DNA from: Pseudomonas sp. 31-12
Lineage (GTDB): Bacteria; Pseudomonadota; Gammaproteobacteria; Pseudomonadales; Pseudomonadaceae
DNA: 64,000 nucleotides
Reading direction: 5' to 3'
Assembly (NCBI RefSeq): GCF_003151075.1
Contig: NZ_CP029482.1
Location: 1,860,001-1,924,000 of the forward strand
In this document: piece after piece, positions 1 to 9,950 of the stretch
How the letters are laid out: every line of letters starts with the position of its first letter
Numbering within the stretch: position 1 is the first letter of the stretch
The notes under the pieces: generated by a model
Databases searched by the model: none
Told to the model about the DNA's origin: nothing
Seen by the model: only the letters and a program-made list of their open reading frames with translations
Translations under genes and position numbers: made by a program

Positions 1-1
1 T

Positions 2-3000
2 GCCGCCAACACCGGCGATATCTTGCTCAATGCGGGCAATGCCGCAGTCGATAACAGCGGCGGCGGGATCCACGCCAAAGGTCTGGTCAAAGTCATTGGC
101 AACTCGCTGAACAACAACGCGGGGCAGATCAGTGGCCAGACCATCGATCTAGGCCTTAATGGCAACCTCAGCAACCTCAGCAACCTCAGCAACCGCAGCG
201 GCCTGATCGAAAGCACCAGCACCCTGGCCGTGCGCGCCACCAGCGCCGATAACCAGGGCGGTAAACTGCGTGCGCTGGGCAACAGCGGTAAAACCAATTT
301 TCAGATCGGCAGACTGTTCGATAACCGCAACGGGTTGCTGGAAACGGCCAACTCTGACCTGACGCTGGCCACGCCAGGCTTCCTGAACGCCGGCGGCACC
401 GTGACCCATGTGGGCGTGGGTGAGTTTGATATCTCCACGGCCAACGTCTTGAACGCTGGCGGCACGATGGTGACCCGTGGCGGGTTGACGCTGAATGCGG
501 ACAGCTGGACCAACAGCAGTGTGATTCAGGCGGGGCGGTTGACGGTTAACGTCAACAATTTTGTGCAGACCGCAAGTGGTCAATTGTTGGCTTCCAGTCA
601 TCTGGAAGGGCGGGGCGCGAATTGGACCAACGACGGGTTGATTGCCAGTGATGGCAGCTTGAATCTCAATCTGGGCGGCACGTACACCGGTAACGGGCGG
701 CTCTCCAGTTTGGGTAACCTGACGTTGACTGCCGCGCAACTTGGCTTGTTGAGTGCAACCAGCATTGGCGGGGGCGCGCAAACCACTTTCAATATTGGTG
801 GGCAACTGACGAATGCCGGGCGGTTGACCTCTAATGGCGGACTGACGATCAACGCCGGCAGTGTCAGCAACACGGGCACGTTAGGGTCAGCACAAGACCT
901 GACTATCAAGACATCGAGCCTGCTGAACAACCGCAGCCTGATCTTCAGTGGCCGCAATATGAACCTGCTGCTCAATGACTTGACCAACCAGAATGGTGAT
1001 GTTTACAGCATCGGGGATCTGACGATCGCCGGGCGCGATGGCGGTCGAGCCAATACGGTTAATAACCTGGCGGCATCGATTAATGTGGATGGTGATTTTT
1101 CACTGTCGGCCAATAGTTTCAATAATAAAACCGAAGGGGTCATTGGCGAAGAGAAGCTTCTGTCCGGCGATATTACGTTTGATCCGAATTCCGCCACTTT
1201 TTACGTCAACGAAAACTTTGTATCGCAATCAACGATCACTGGTCCCCAAGCGTCGCTCACTGTGGCGGGAAACCTGACCGGTAATGTGGGGACTTTCACC
1301 AATACGGCTTCGCAGATTTCAGCCGGCAAGAATATCAAGCTGGATGTGGACACCTTCAATAACTTTGGACTGCAGTCTGGCAATTTCACCCGCTCGCGCA
1401 CTTTCAAACTCGCAGGTCTTCCAGATCGCCAGGATGGTTGGACAAGCACGGATTTGCAGGCTTACGCAAAAAGAAACTCCACCCATGTATATAAATATTC
1501 AAGAACCTGGCATGAGCCTGATAAGGGCGGGACGCATTGGGGCTATGTTGATCTGGACAAGCAGCTAACCAGCACGATCAACCCGAACTACGGTATAGGG
1601 CCTGAAATAGCGGTGCCTGCGCCCATTCTGTCCGGCGAGCTGAAAAACGATGTCAGGGTCTTCACCAATGGCGGAGGCAGCGTGTCCTCCATCGTTCAAG
1701 CCGGGCAAGCCATACAGATCAACGCAAAGAACACGATCGACAACAGTAATCTCAATCCATACACGAGTTTTGGCGGGACGACCAAGGGCACAGCGGATAC
1801 CGGCGTTCAGAACGCTGCTAAACCGACCATCATCTTTTTGAACCCGCAGCTACCGCCAGACCTGGCTCAGCAACAGGTCAACCCATTGGCACTTCCTGGT
1901 TTCACCTTGCCGACCGGCGATAACGGCCTGTTCCGTCTTAGTCGTAAAGACGGCACCGAGCAAACGGCAGTTCCGGGTAACGGCTGGACCATCGGCACCA
2001 TGGAATCAGACCTGGTCCAGCGCGATCAGGACTCCACGTTGGTGAAGGCTACCGAGTTCAAGTTCGACAAAAATGACCCGGTATCGGTCAAGGCCCGCGA
2101 CCTTGCCCTGGCGAGTCGTCCGCCGGTGGACTCCAGCGACAAAATGGCAATGGTCAGTGTCAACGCTGCCGCCAGCGATAGCCCGGTGGGCGTGTTGTTG
2201 CCGAACCGCACCAGTGGACCGATGAGCGTTCCGCGCGTGCAGGGTTTACCCGACACCAGCGTGCGTTCAAACCCACATAAATACCTGATCGAGACCAACC
2301 CGGTACTCACCGACCTCAAGCAGTTCATGAGTTCGGATTACCTGCTGAGCAATCTGGGCTACAACCCGGACACCAGCGCCAAGCGCCTGGGTGATGGCCT
2401 GTTCGAACAACGCCTGGTGCAGCAATCGATCGTGGCCCGCACCGGCCAGCGTTTCCTCGACGGTCAGACCTCTGACGAAGCCATGTTCAAGTACCTGATG
2501 AACAACGCCATCGCCAGCAAGAACCAGCTGAATTTGTCGATGGGCGTCACCTTGACCTCCCAGCAAGTCGCGGCGCTGACCCACGACATCGTCTGGCTCG
2601 AAGAGCATGTGGTGAATGGCGAAAAAGTACTGGTGCCGGTGCTGTATCTGGCCCAGGCCAACAATCGTCTCGCGCCCAATGGTGCATTGATCCAGGGTGG
2701 CGATGTGACCCTGATCGCCGGTCAGGATTTGAACAATGCGGGCACGTTGCGAGCGTCGAACAACCTCTCCGCCCAAGCCGGCAACGACCTGACCAACGCA
2801 GGCCTGATCGAGGCAGCTGATCGCCTGACGCTGAAGGCGGGTAACAATATCGTTAACAAGTCGGGCGGCATTATTTCCGGTCGTGACGTCACCCTCACGG
2901 CAACCAATGGCGATGTGATCAACCAGCGTGATGTGACGGGAGTCGACTCGACCTACAACGGGAAATCTATCCATCGCGACTATCTCGATAACGCGGCGCG

Positions 3001-6000
3001 GATTGAGGCGGCTAACGATTTGGCCATCCAGGCCGGTCGCGATATCAACAACATTGGCGGCGTGATCAAGAGTGGTCAGGACCTGGAGCTTGATGCTGGC
3101 CGAGACGTCAATATCACCTCGGTTCAGGACCGAAACACCACGTCACGTGGCAGCAATTTCCTCAATCAGACCATTACCCAGTACGGCGCAGAAGTGTTGT
3201 CTGGCCGTGATCTGTCGATCAGTGCTGATCGCGATGTTGCTGTCGTTGCCAGTCGCCTGGACGCCAAGCGGGATATCGGTGTCGATGCAGGCAACGACAT
3301 CATCATTACCTCGGCGGCGAACGAAATCGATTACGTCTCGCGCAGCAAGAAGCGGACGGAGGAAACGCACCGCGCCACCCAGCAGGCGGCCGTGCTGAAT
3401 GCCGGTCGCGACATTGCGCTTAATGCCGGCAACGATCTGGGGATTATTGCCAGTCGCATCAAGGCTCAGGAAGACATTAGCCTGGATGCGGTTCAGGACA
3501 TCACAGTAGCCTCGGCAAAAGACGAGAGTTCTTCCTACTACTACAGGAAGAAGACCGGTTCGTTCGGCCGCAGCAGCACTACCCAGAAAGAGAGTTACGA
3601 CAGCACCAACGTTGCCTCAGTGATCGAAGCCGGCCACGACCTTACCGTAAACACTTCCAAGGATGAGGATGGTGCAGTCAGCCTGGATGGCGGCCGCAAT
3701 GTCACCATCATCGGAAGTCAGTTGAAAGCGGGTAACGACCTGGTGGTGGGGGCAACTAACGACGTAGCGGTTCTTTCTGCCACCGAAGAGACCGGCGACT
3801 ACAGCAAAAAGACAAAAACCGGCTTGTTCGGTATGTCGAGCAGCGGCAAGAGCCAACTGCAGACGACCGTCACTCAGATCGGTAGCGAGCTCAACGCCGG
3901 GCATGATGCCGTCGTCATTGCGGGGCGTGACGTGCGCTTGAACGCGAGTGAAATTAACGCCGACAACGATGCCGAGTTGCATGCCGGACTGGTGGATAAA
4001 ACGGGTGATATCACGCTTTCATCCGCCGATGACCTGGCTTACAGCCGCGCTGAGGAATACAAGAAAAAGCTTGGCCTGACGCTCAAGGATGCAATGGGGT
4101 GGGCGGTCGGTACACCCAGTTTCGGAGGTGACATTACTTTCAATGCATCACACAAGGAGGGACGCGAAGTCGTCAGTTCCAACAGTGTTGGCAGCCAGGT
4201 GAATGCAGGGCATGACGCGATTTTGAATGCCGCTCGTGACATCAACATCATTGGCAGCGGCATCAGCGCCGATAACAACGCGAAGCTGGGTGCCGGCCGC
4301 GATGTGAACGTGGTCGCTTCTACCGACCGGCAGCGCAGCAACAGTTGGGAAACCGACAAAAGCTTCGGCCTCAAGCAAACCGTCGATAACAACGGGTACA
4401 CCACGTTTGTCGGCAATGAAACCATCAAGCACGGCGTCGACAGCAGCGGTTACACCGCCGCGGGCAGCTCCATTGATGCCGGATTGAACCTCAATGTCAC
4501 TGCCGGTCGTGATATCAACCAGCAAGGGTCCGACCTTGAGGCCGGAAACAACATAAAGCTCAAAGGCGGTCGCAACATCAATATTGATGCGGCGGAACAA
4601 GCCAGCATCGTCACCACCCGTGACAGCGTGAAACGCACGGGCAGTACCACAACAGTCGCTTACAACTTTGGCAACACCGTTGATAGCCTCAAAGGTACCG
4701 GCAAAGGTGAGGATGGGGTCAGCAAGGGTTCCAGCGTTCTGAAGTCGGTCGATGCACTGGATAATTTTTTCAGCGGGCCGAAGTTCGACGGGCACATTGG
4801 CAGCTCGAGCACCAGCGAGACGCTAACCCAGACCTCCGTGACTCATCGTCCATCCAGCCTCTCGGCCGGTGGCGACATCACGCTTGAAGCTGAAAATGAC
4901 GTCAATGTGAAAGGCAGCCAATTCGATGCCGGTCGCGATATCAATGTCACTGGCCGCAACATCACCTTTGATGTGGCGCACGGTGCCGAAAACAGCGAAG
5001 ACAATCAGACCCAAAGCAAGGGCGGCATCAAGGGCGGCACCACTGGTGGTTTCAAACTGGGCGTCGGTATCAGTAATGCCGGCAACGAGGGAGAGTCGAG
5101 TCAAGGCACCTCTACGGCGACGCAACTTAATGCCGGTGGCAGCATCAAGCTGGATGCGAAAAACGACCTGACGCTCATCGGCACACAGGCGACTGCCGAA
5201 AGGGACATCAAACTCAAGGCCGGCAACGACCTGAATATCCTGTCGGCACAAAACGCCTACAGCAGCGAAAACACTCGTCGCAGCTGGGGAGCAGAAGGCG
5301 GCATCATTGCTGGCCAGGACGGTTTTGGGGTCTATGGCTCTGCCAACGTCGGTATAGGCGATCTTGACCGCAAAGGCGTCAAGCAGCAGGAAGCCTATCT
5401 GCACGCAGGTAATAGTCTGAGTTTCGAAAGTGGCCGTGATACTACGATCGCGGGTGCCACATTACGTGGTGACGAAGTGATCGGTGATGTCGGGCGCAAC
5501 CTCACCGTGACGTCGGTGCCGAACACCGGCAAGGTCGAGGGCAAAGAGTTCGATGCCAGCCTAACCGTGGCAGTGAGTTTCGGCGTAACGGCCAGCGGCT
5601 CTCTGGGTTATGGCCAAACTAATGGCAAAACCAATTGGGTCGAAAATCAGACTGTCATCAGCGGCAAAAACAAAGTCGATATCCGCACCGAAAACCACAC
5701 CCAACTCGATGGTTCTGTGATTGCTGCTGATAATGGCAATCTCAAACTCGACACAGACACTTTGGGTTTCCGCAATATTACCGGCAAGGACAACGAGCAC
5801 GGTTACTACCTCAATGTCAGCGGTAGCTACGGCAGTAGCGGCGGGGCTCAGACGGACAAGCCCAATAAAGGCATGGAAGGAGGGGATAAAAACAGCTGGG
5901 CGGCGGAGGGTTACAACTACACAAAGGATCGCGAGCAGACACTGAACGCTACGGTGGGGGCGGGCGAGATTGTTGTGCGTCACGACAAGGCTACCGGGCA

Positions 6001-7177
6001 GGACTCCACGGCTGGGCTTAATCGAGATGTGACCAAGGCCTACGAAGTGACTCGGGACGAGGAGCATCGTACGGATCTGTATGTCAGCAGTTCTTCAGTT
6101 GGAGCGGTAAGAGATCCGGTAAAAACACTCGATAGATGGACTAGCAATGTCATCAACTTCGACGAGATCCAGAAAAAACAGGCTACCGAGATTTTTGGTT
6201 CCATTGCTTCCAGATGGAATGAAATTCAGGCTCAACATGTAGACATTAATGACGTGCCGCAAAAGGTTCGTGAAGCATTTGGTGACGAGCGCGCCCTCGC
6301 GATTACCAAAAACCTCGTTCTAGAAGGTATCGACCCGGAAACTTTTGATCTGCTGCCAGAGGGGCTTCTGAGCGCACTGGACAAGTTTGCAAAAGAAGCG
6401 GCGGTTTTTGATGGGAAGGTCGAAGCCTGCCAGACGTGCAAAGTCGTCACACAAGACAACTGGCGGCGGGGTCAGGTTGTGGAGCTGGGGGTAACAAACA
6501 TCAACGATCTCCCCCGCAACGCGGGCGAGGCCATGCTCAAGCCGATCATAAGTGCATTGGAACTTGCCCACAAGCTCCCCCCAGAACAAATGCAGTTCGT
6601 AACGCTGTCTATTCAGGCAATCATGGGACCCTTGAAACTAGCGGTCGGCGTGGCAATACACACATTGATCGAAAAGCAAGTAGGGGACCAATACAAGGCG
6701 CTGAAAGAGGAAGCTGCGATCGACTTGGCAGCCGCGCTGACTAACCGTGATCCAGTTTTCATGAGGGAAGAGCACGAGAAGGCCAAGAAAGCCGGCGGCG
6801 TTCTTAAAGGCGAGCCTTACGTCATGGCTATCGATTTCCTGATTGATACTGTGGTAGGTGAGGGCATAAAGGGGGTTGGTAGGGTTCTATCCGTTCGAGC
6901 TGATACGGCCAAAAACCAAGGCGGGACCGAGCATTCTACAGATATTAAAAGAGGTGCTGGTTTCAAAGAGGCAGCTGCTGAACTGGGTTATGATCGACGA
7001 ATCCCTCCACAGAAAGCCCCTTTCGATTCACACGGGCAGCCAGTTTTTTTTAATGGCAAAGAATATATAACACCTGATGTCGATGGGCATAACGTTACAG
7101 GGGGGTGGAAAGTGTTCGACCGGAAAGGTAGACGTGTTGGCACCTACGATGCAGATCTGAACAGGATAAAAAAATGA
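2..7177 (+). CDS. cdiA: CdiA-type filamentous hemagglutinin, 5'-truncated, with C-terminal toxin
   Basis: This is the 3' portion of a giant two-partner-secreted exoprotein; the reading frame is open to the window edge, so the first in-frame start-like codon (TTG at 23) is not the real start. About 2,000 residues consist of hemagglutinin repeats of the kind 'LNAGRDI-LNAGNDL' and 'GSQLKAGNDLVV', which form a beta-helical stalk. A helical pre-toxin region follows from about residue 2030. The last 75 or so residues (about 6950-7177) carry ITPDVDGHN, GGWKVFDRKG and GTYDADLNRI, a pattern I recognise from the Ntox21 toxin family, whose known member (CdiA-CT of Enterobacter cloacae) is a 16S rRNase. 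No VENN motif was seen before the toxin. The partner cdiB would lie upstream, outside the window. The hemagglutinin call is firm; the toxin family is from memory. Confidence 0.85.
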   Translation, partial: AANTGDILLNAGNAAVDNSGGGIHAKGLVKVIGNSLNNNAGQISGQTIDLGLNGNLSNLSNLSNRSGLIESTSTLAVRATSADNQGGKLRALGNSGKTNFQIGRLFDNRNGLLETANSDLTLATPGFLNAGGTVTHVGVGEFDISTANVLNAGGTMVTRGGLTLNADSWTNSSVIQAGRLTVNVNNFVQTASGQLLASSHLEGRGANWTNDGLIASDGSLNLNLGGTYTGNGRLSSLGNLTLTAAQLGLLSATSIGGGAQTTFNIGGQLTNAGRLTSNGGLTINAGSVSNTGTLGSAQDLTIKTSSLLNNRSLIFSGRNMNLLLNDLTNQNGDVYSIGDLTIAGRDGGRANTVNNLAASINVDGDFSLSANSFNNKTEGVIGEEKLLSGDITFDPNSATFYVNENFVSQSTITGPQASLTVAGNLTGNVGTFTNTASQISAGKNIKLDVDTFNNFGLQSGNFTRSRTFKLAGLPDRQDGWTSTDLQAYAKRNSTHVYKYSRTWHEPDKGGTHWGYVDLDKQLTSTINPNYGIGPEIAVPAPILSGELKNDVRVFTNGGGSVSSIVQAGQAIQINAKNTIDNSNLNPYTSFGGTTKGTADTGVQNAAKPTIIFLNPQLPPDLAQQQVNPLALPGFTLPTGDNGLFRLSRKDGTEQTAVPGNGWTIGTMESDLVQRDQDSTLVKATEFKFDKNDPVSVKARDLALASRPPVDSSDKMAMVSVNAAASDSPVGVLLPNRTSGPMSVPRVQGLPDTSVRSNPHKYLIETNPVLTDLKQFMSSDYLLSNLGYNPDTSAKRLGDGLFEQRLVQQSIVARTGQRFLDGQTSDEAMFKYLMNNAIASKNQLNLSMGVTLTSQQVAALTHDIVWLEEHVVNGEKVLVPVLYLAQANNRLAPNGALIQGGDVTLIAGQDLNNAGTLRASNNLSAQAGNDLTNAGLIEAADRLTLKAGNNIVNKSGGIISGRDVTLTATNGDVINQRDVTGVDSTYNGKSIHRDYLDNAARIEAANDLAIQAGRDINNIGGVIKSGQDLELDAGRDVNITSVQDRNTTSRGSNFLNQTITQYGAEVLSGRDLSISADRDVAVVASRLDAKRDIGVDAGNDIIITSAANEIDYVSRSKKRTEETHRATQQAAVLNAGRDIALNAGNDLGIIASRIKAQEDISLDAVQDITVASAKDESSSYYYRKKTGSFGRSSTTQKESYDSTNVASVIEAGHDLTVNTSKDEDGAVSLDGGRNVTIIGSQLKAGNDLVVGATNDVAVLSATEETGDYSKKTKTGLFGMSSSGKSQLQTTVTQIGSELNAGHDAVVIAGRDVRLNASEINADNDAELHAGLVDKTGDITLSSADDLAYSRAEEYKKKLGLTLKDAMGWAVGTPSFGGDITFNASHKEGREVVSSNSVGSQVNAGHDAILNAARDINIIGSGISADNNAKLGAGRDVNVVASTDRQRSNSWETDKSFGLKQTVDNNGYTTFVGNETIKHGVDSSGYTAAGSSIDAGLNLNVTAGRDINQQGSDLEAGNNIKLKGGRNINIDAAEQASIVTTRDSVKRTGSTTTVAYNFGNTVDSLKGTGKGEDGVSKGSSVLKSVDALDNFFSGPKFDGHIGSSSTSETLTQTSVTHRPSSLSAGGDITLEAENDVNVKGSQFDAGRDINVTGRNITFDVAHGAENSEDNQTQSKGGIKGGTTGGFKLGVGISNAGNEGESSQGTSTATQLNAGGSIKLDAKNDLTLIGTQATAERDIKLKAGNDLNILSAQNAYSSENTRRSWGAEGGIIAGQDGFGVYGSANVGIGDLDRKGVKQQEAYLHAGNSLSFESGRDTTIAGATLRGDEVIGDVGRNLTVTSVPNTGKVEGKEFDASLTVAVSFGVTASGSLGYGQTNGKTNWVENQTVISGKNKVDIRTENHTQLDGSVIAADNGNLKLDTDTLGFRNITGKDNEHGYYLNVSGSYGSSGGAQTDKPNKGMEGGDKNSWAAEGYNYTKDREQTLNATVGAGEIVVRHDKATGQDSTAGLNRDVTKAYEVTRDEEHRTDLYVSSSSVGAVRDPVKTLDRWTSNVINFDEIQKKQATEIFGSIASRWNEIQAQHVDINDVPQKVREAFGDERALAITKNLVLEGIDPETFDLLPEGLLSALDKFAKEAAVFDGKVEACQTCKVVTQDNWRRGQVVELGVTNINDLPRNAGEAMLKPIISALELAHKLPPEQMQFVTLSIQAIMGPLKLAVGVAIHTLIEKQVGDQYKALKEEAAIDLAAALTNRDPVFMREEHEKAKKAGGVLKGEPYVMAIDFLIDTVVGEGIKGVGRVLSVRADTAKNQGGTEHSTDIKRGAGFKEAAAELGYDRRIPPQKAPFDSHGQPVFFNGKEYITPDVDGHNVTGGWKVFDRKGRRVGTYDADLNRIKK

Positions 7178-7629
7178 GTTTTGATATTTCGCTGGATAAA
7201 GAACCTATAGAGTCTTTTGGTGTGCAGGTGTTGGTGGGTCGTATAAAAATGGAGGGAGTTGAAGAGTGCTTCCATTCTCCTGTTTCTTATTGGGGGAGAG
7301 AAGAGTATCTCCAGAGTTGGTATTCTTCTCTTTGTCGAGGGATCAACGATAGGCGACACTCGGTCCTGGTTACTTCCATGCTAGACCCAAATAAATCAAA
7401 TTTTTTGATGGTGTGGGTTTTATATTATGTTGGTGAGAGTGTTTGCATTCAAAACTCTGTAGTGTTTTTAGATGAGATGGTGGCTAGTTTCAATATAGAT
7501 GACGTCAATACGTATGTTGGTGAGCGAGAAATATACAATGAGGATGGTGTTGAAATCTCGGAATGGATCGTACCAATTTCAGAGGTTTTGAGCTGCAAGG
7601 ACAGGTTAAAGAAGCAAGTTGAAATTTAA
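7174..7629 (+). CDS. cdiI: CDI immunity protein (CdiI, ECL-like family)
   Basis: The start ATG overlaps the cdiA stop (ATGA at 7174-7177), the usual toxin-immunity arrangement; AGGA sits seven bases upstream. The 151-residue product has no signal peptide or membrane segment, as expected for a cytosolic toxin-binding protein. The stretch SYWGREEYLQSWYSSL, the HSVLVTSM block and NFLMVWVLYY closely resemble the E. cloacae CdiI as I remember it, which is the cognate partner of an Ntox21-like toxin, so both proteins point to the same pair. The gene is visibly AT-richer than its neighbours, typical of horizontally exchanged toxin-immunity cassettes. Family assignment is from memory; the immunity role follows from position and overlap. 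Confidence 0.82.
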   Translation: MSFDISLDKEPIESFGVQVLVGRIKMEGVEECFHSPVSYWGREEYLQSWYSSLCRGINDRRHSVLVTSMLDPNKSNFLMVWVLYYVGESVCIQNSVVFLDEMVASFNIDDVNTYVGEREIYNEDGVEISEWIVPISEVLSCKDRLKKQVEI

Positions 7630-7704
7630 GGGGGCTGGATAAGGGGATAAATTTGAATGGCACTTACTTAACATGTTTAGCGTGCCCATTTTTCCTGACA
7701 TCCG

Positions 7705-7738
7705 CCCTTGCTGACCGATGTGATTTGGTCAGCAAGGG
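7705..7738. terminator. Strong stem-loop after cdiI
   Basis: CCCTTGCTGACC at 7705-7716 pairs perfectly with GGTCAGCAAGGG at 7727-7738 (12 bp, 10-nt loop). There is no immediate T-tract, so it may be a transcription barrier or an element end rather than a classical terminator. Confidence 0.5.
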
Positions 7739-7818
7739 GTAGGCTTGAGGTCTTTGTTTTACAAGAAAAAAGGGGACACCCATTAGCCGGTCTCGAGTCA
7801 AGGCTAAAAGCCAACTTG

Positions 7819-7847
7819 CCCTGCAGCTCTTGCTGCAGGGTTTCTCC
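7819..7847 (+). terminator. Terminator-like hairpin
   Basis: CCCTGCAG (7819-7826) and CTGCAGGG (7833-7840) form an 8-bp stem with a 6-nt loop, followed by TTTCTCC. The surrounding 7630-8181 stretch holds no convincing gene; it looks like mobile-element debris. Confidence 0.45.
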
Positions 7848-8181
7848 TATAACTAAACCCGACTGGTTGAACCCGTCGTATCCGTTTCCTCATCGTTGGC
7901 TACGACCAAGTCGTGCCTGACACCCATGTGGATCAAGCGGTAGCGATACACCTAGCACCGCCCTGGCAGTCAACTGCCCCAGAGAAACGTTGGTGCCGCC
8001 AAATGTCCAAAACGTGTCACAGATCTGTGGTTCGTGCAAAAAGCACGTCCAGTCTCGACGGGCTCACTTGGCAGACGACCCGGTTAAAACACACTCAGGC
8101 GGTGACAGCCGGCCGCCACTCAGATTTTATGGCTTACGCCAGTCCCTTTTTGGTTGATCGGCCATCACCTTAACTCGCCCT

Positions 8182-8363
8182 TCAGGCGAAACAGCGCTTG
8201 GCATCAAAAGGCTGTTTCTCCTTTAAAATGTGGTAACTCGCCCGCGCCAGTTTGTGCGCCAGTGCTTTGGTAGCGACCACGGCGTTGGTCTTGGCTTTCT
8301 TTTTCTCAAAAAAACGTTTGGCGTCCGCACTGAAGCGTCGCGCAAAATTGGCCGCTTCGATAA
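8182..8363 (-). pseudogene. IS110-family transposase, C-terminal remnant
   Basis: Read on the minus strand, this stretch encodes about 58 residues including FARRFSADAKRFFEKKKA and TNAVVATKALAHKLARA, and ends at a TGA (8182-8184). This is the typical extreme C-terminus of IS110-family DEDD transposases. There is no start codon and no upstream coding sequence; homology stops near 8363, where AAAAGGGGACGG begins. It is therefore a truncated relic. It is on the opposite strand to the other IS110 fragment beginning at 8554, so the two cannot be halves of one simply split gene. Confidence 0.75.
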
Positions 8364-8553
8364 ATGTAGAAAAGGGGACGGATTTATTTTATTTGGTTGT
8401 GAGGTGTCTAGTCCTGAAATAGGTTTACACCTGTTTCAGGACGGGACAAGGCCGGCAAATAAATCTGAGAATCATCTGGCCGGCCTCCCCACCTCACGGA
8501 GGTGGCGCAAAATTCAAGGTGCGAACTTAGACTTTTGCTGTGAGGAGGCCGTG

Positions 8554-9012
8554 ATGAAATTCTGTGGCATAGACCTGCATTCGAACAACAGCGTTGTTGT
8601 GGTTACCGACGAAACGGACCGAGTTTTGATCAGCCGACGCTGCCCCAATGAGTTGACGCAAATCCTCCCGCTACTCGAACCACACCGTGGAGAATTGCTC
8701 GGCGTCGTGGTCGAGTCTACGTACAACTGGTATTGGCTGGTCGACGGCCTGAAGGCGGCAGGCTTCGAGGTAAAACTGGCCAACCCGGTGGCGATGCAAC
8801 GCTACAACGGCTTAAAGCATTCCGACGATAAGGATGATGCAGCGTTCCTGGCGCATTTGCTGAGGCTAGGGATATTACCCACTGGCTATATTCATCCGCC
8901 ACAAGAGCGAGCGCTGCGCGATCTGGCACGTAAACGGATTCAATTGCTACTCCGTGTACACCACGGCCGATGGTGTGATCCGGTCGTGGCGGTTCGAGAC
9001 ATCGCGGCCTGA
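8554..9012 (+). pseudogene. IS110-family transposase, N-terminal remnant
   Basis: From the ATG at 8554 (GAGGAGG just upstream) the product begins MKFCGIDLHSNNSVVVV, the DEDD nuclease start of IS110-family transposases with the first catalytic Asp in GIDLHS. It continues through a Glu in VVVESTYNWYW and an Asp pair in HSDDKDDAAFLAHLLR. The full protein is usually 320-340 residues; this one ends after 152, and its last 18 or so residues no longer look like the family, so the element is cut off near 8960. An upstream in-frame extension to 8230 is just open frame. A 7-bp stem (8489-8495/8499-8505) and an inverted repeat CCTGAAA...TTTCAGG near 8415-8441 precede it and may belong to the element's left end. 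Confidence 0.8.
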
Positions 9013-9037
9013 AAGTTGTTATGTGTTCTAGCGCGCA

Positions 9038-9772
9038 CTACCCTCCGTGACAGCAACTGGACGATGTCTTGTCGTCGTATTTGTCGTGGTGCTGCACCCA
9101 CTCCATGATTTCCTCTTCATTACGGCCCTTGGGCGTCAGGTCGAGGTAGTTGTAGGCGCCGACCAGCAGGTCGAGACCACGGGCATAAGTGGAATAGGTG
9201 TGAAAGATCTCGCCGGCTTCATTGCGATAAAACACGCTGAGGCCAGGGAGTTCTTCTTCCGCTCCGTCGGATTTTTCGTAGTTGTAGGTGGCTCTGCCAG
9301 CAGCGACATCTTCGGCTCGGGCAGAGACGCCAAAGTCGTAGTTGAAATCGCAACCTTCTGACGACACCCAATCAAACTTCCAGCCCATGCGCCGTTTGAA
9401 GGCCTGGAATTCGGCGAACGGTGCGTGGGAAACCGCGACCACGGCGACGTCATGGTGAGCCAGATGCTGGTTGGCGCCGTCGATGTGGTCGGACAGGAAC
9501 GAGCAGCCGGGGCAGCCTTCGTCCCATCCCGCGGCGAACATGAAGTGGTAGATGACCAACTGGCTGCGGCCGCCGAACAGGTCGGCGAGTTTCAGTTCGC
9601 CTTGGGGGCCCTGGAAGTGGTAATCCTTATCGATTTTCACCCAGGGCAAGGCGCGGCGTTCGGCACTGAGCTTGTCCCGTTCTTTGGTGAAGGCTTTTTC
9701 GTGGGCCAGGTGTTGTTTGCGGGCGGCGAGCCATTCATCGCGGGACACGACGGGATGATTCTGAACGTTCAT
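9038..9772 (-). CDS. DUF899 family thioredoxin-fold protein
   Basis: This 244-residue protein matches the DUF899 family: it begins with the HPVVSRDEWLAARKQHLAHEKAFTK head and continues with LADLFGGRSQLVIYHFMF, GCPGCSFLSDHIDG, and a C-terminal half with GLSVFYRNEAGEIFHTYSTYARG. The GCPGC segment occupies the place of a redox CxxC in a thioredoxin/AhpC-like fold. Members are often called dithiol-disulfide oxidoreductases, but no substrate is established. The start is supported by AAGGAG eight bases upstream. The tail ends with a Cys-Cys-His motif. It stands alone between IS debris and a plus-strand gene. Confidence 0.85.
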   Translation of the reverse strand: MNVQNHPVVSRDEWLAARKQHLAHEKAFTKERDKLSAERRALPWVKIDKDYHFQGPQGELKLADLFGGRSQLVIYHFMFAAGWDEGCPGCSFLSDHIDGANQHLAHHDVAVVAVSHAPFAEFQAFKRRMGWKFDWVSSEGCDFNYDFGVSARAEDVAAGRATYNYEKSDGAEEELPGLSVFYRNEAGEIFHTYSTYARGLDLLVGAYNYLDLTPKGRNEEEIMEWVQHHDKYDDKTSSSCCHGG

Positions 9773-9950
9773 CAGGTTTTCTCCTTCGCAATGCTGGGAG
9801 GTGACTTACACAGCCTAGTCGTTTGACCTGCGTCCAATTCGACATGCCGTCGGTCGGCAGCCGCAAAAAACTCGGCTGAACGGCTGCGCGCGGTGCCGGT
9901 CACAACTTAAGAAGGCCATCTCACTCACAGGCTTTGGAGGTTGAATCAGG

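Noticed and set aside
7741..8181. Short open frames between cdiI and the first IS110 remnant (7708-7920, 7913-8173)
   Set aside because: Neither has a ribosome-binding site nor any familiar sequence; the area looks like non-coding ends of mobile elements.
8230..8553. Upstream extension of the IS110 N-terminal frame
   Set aside because: It runs through the C-terminal remnant of another transposase on the opposite strand and contains no matching protein sequence; the family start is the ATG at 8554.
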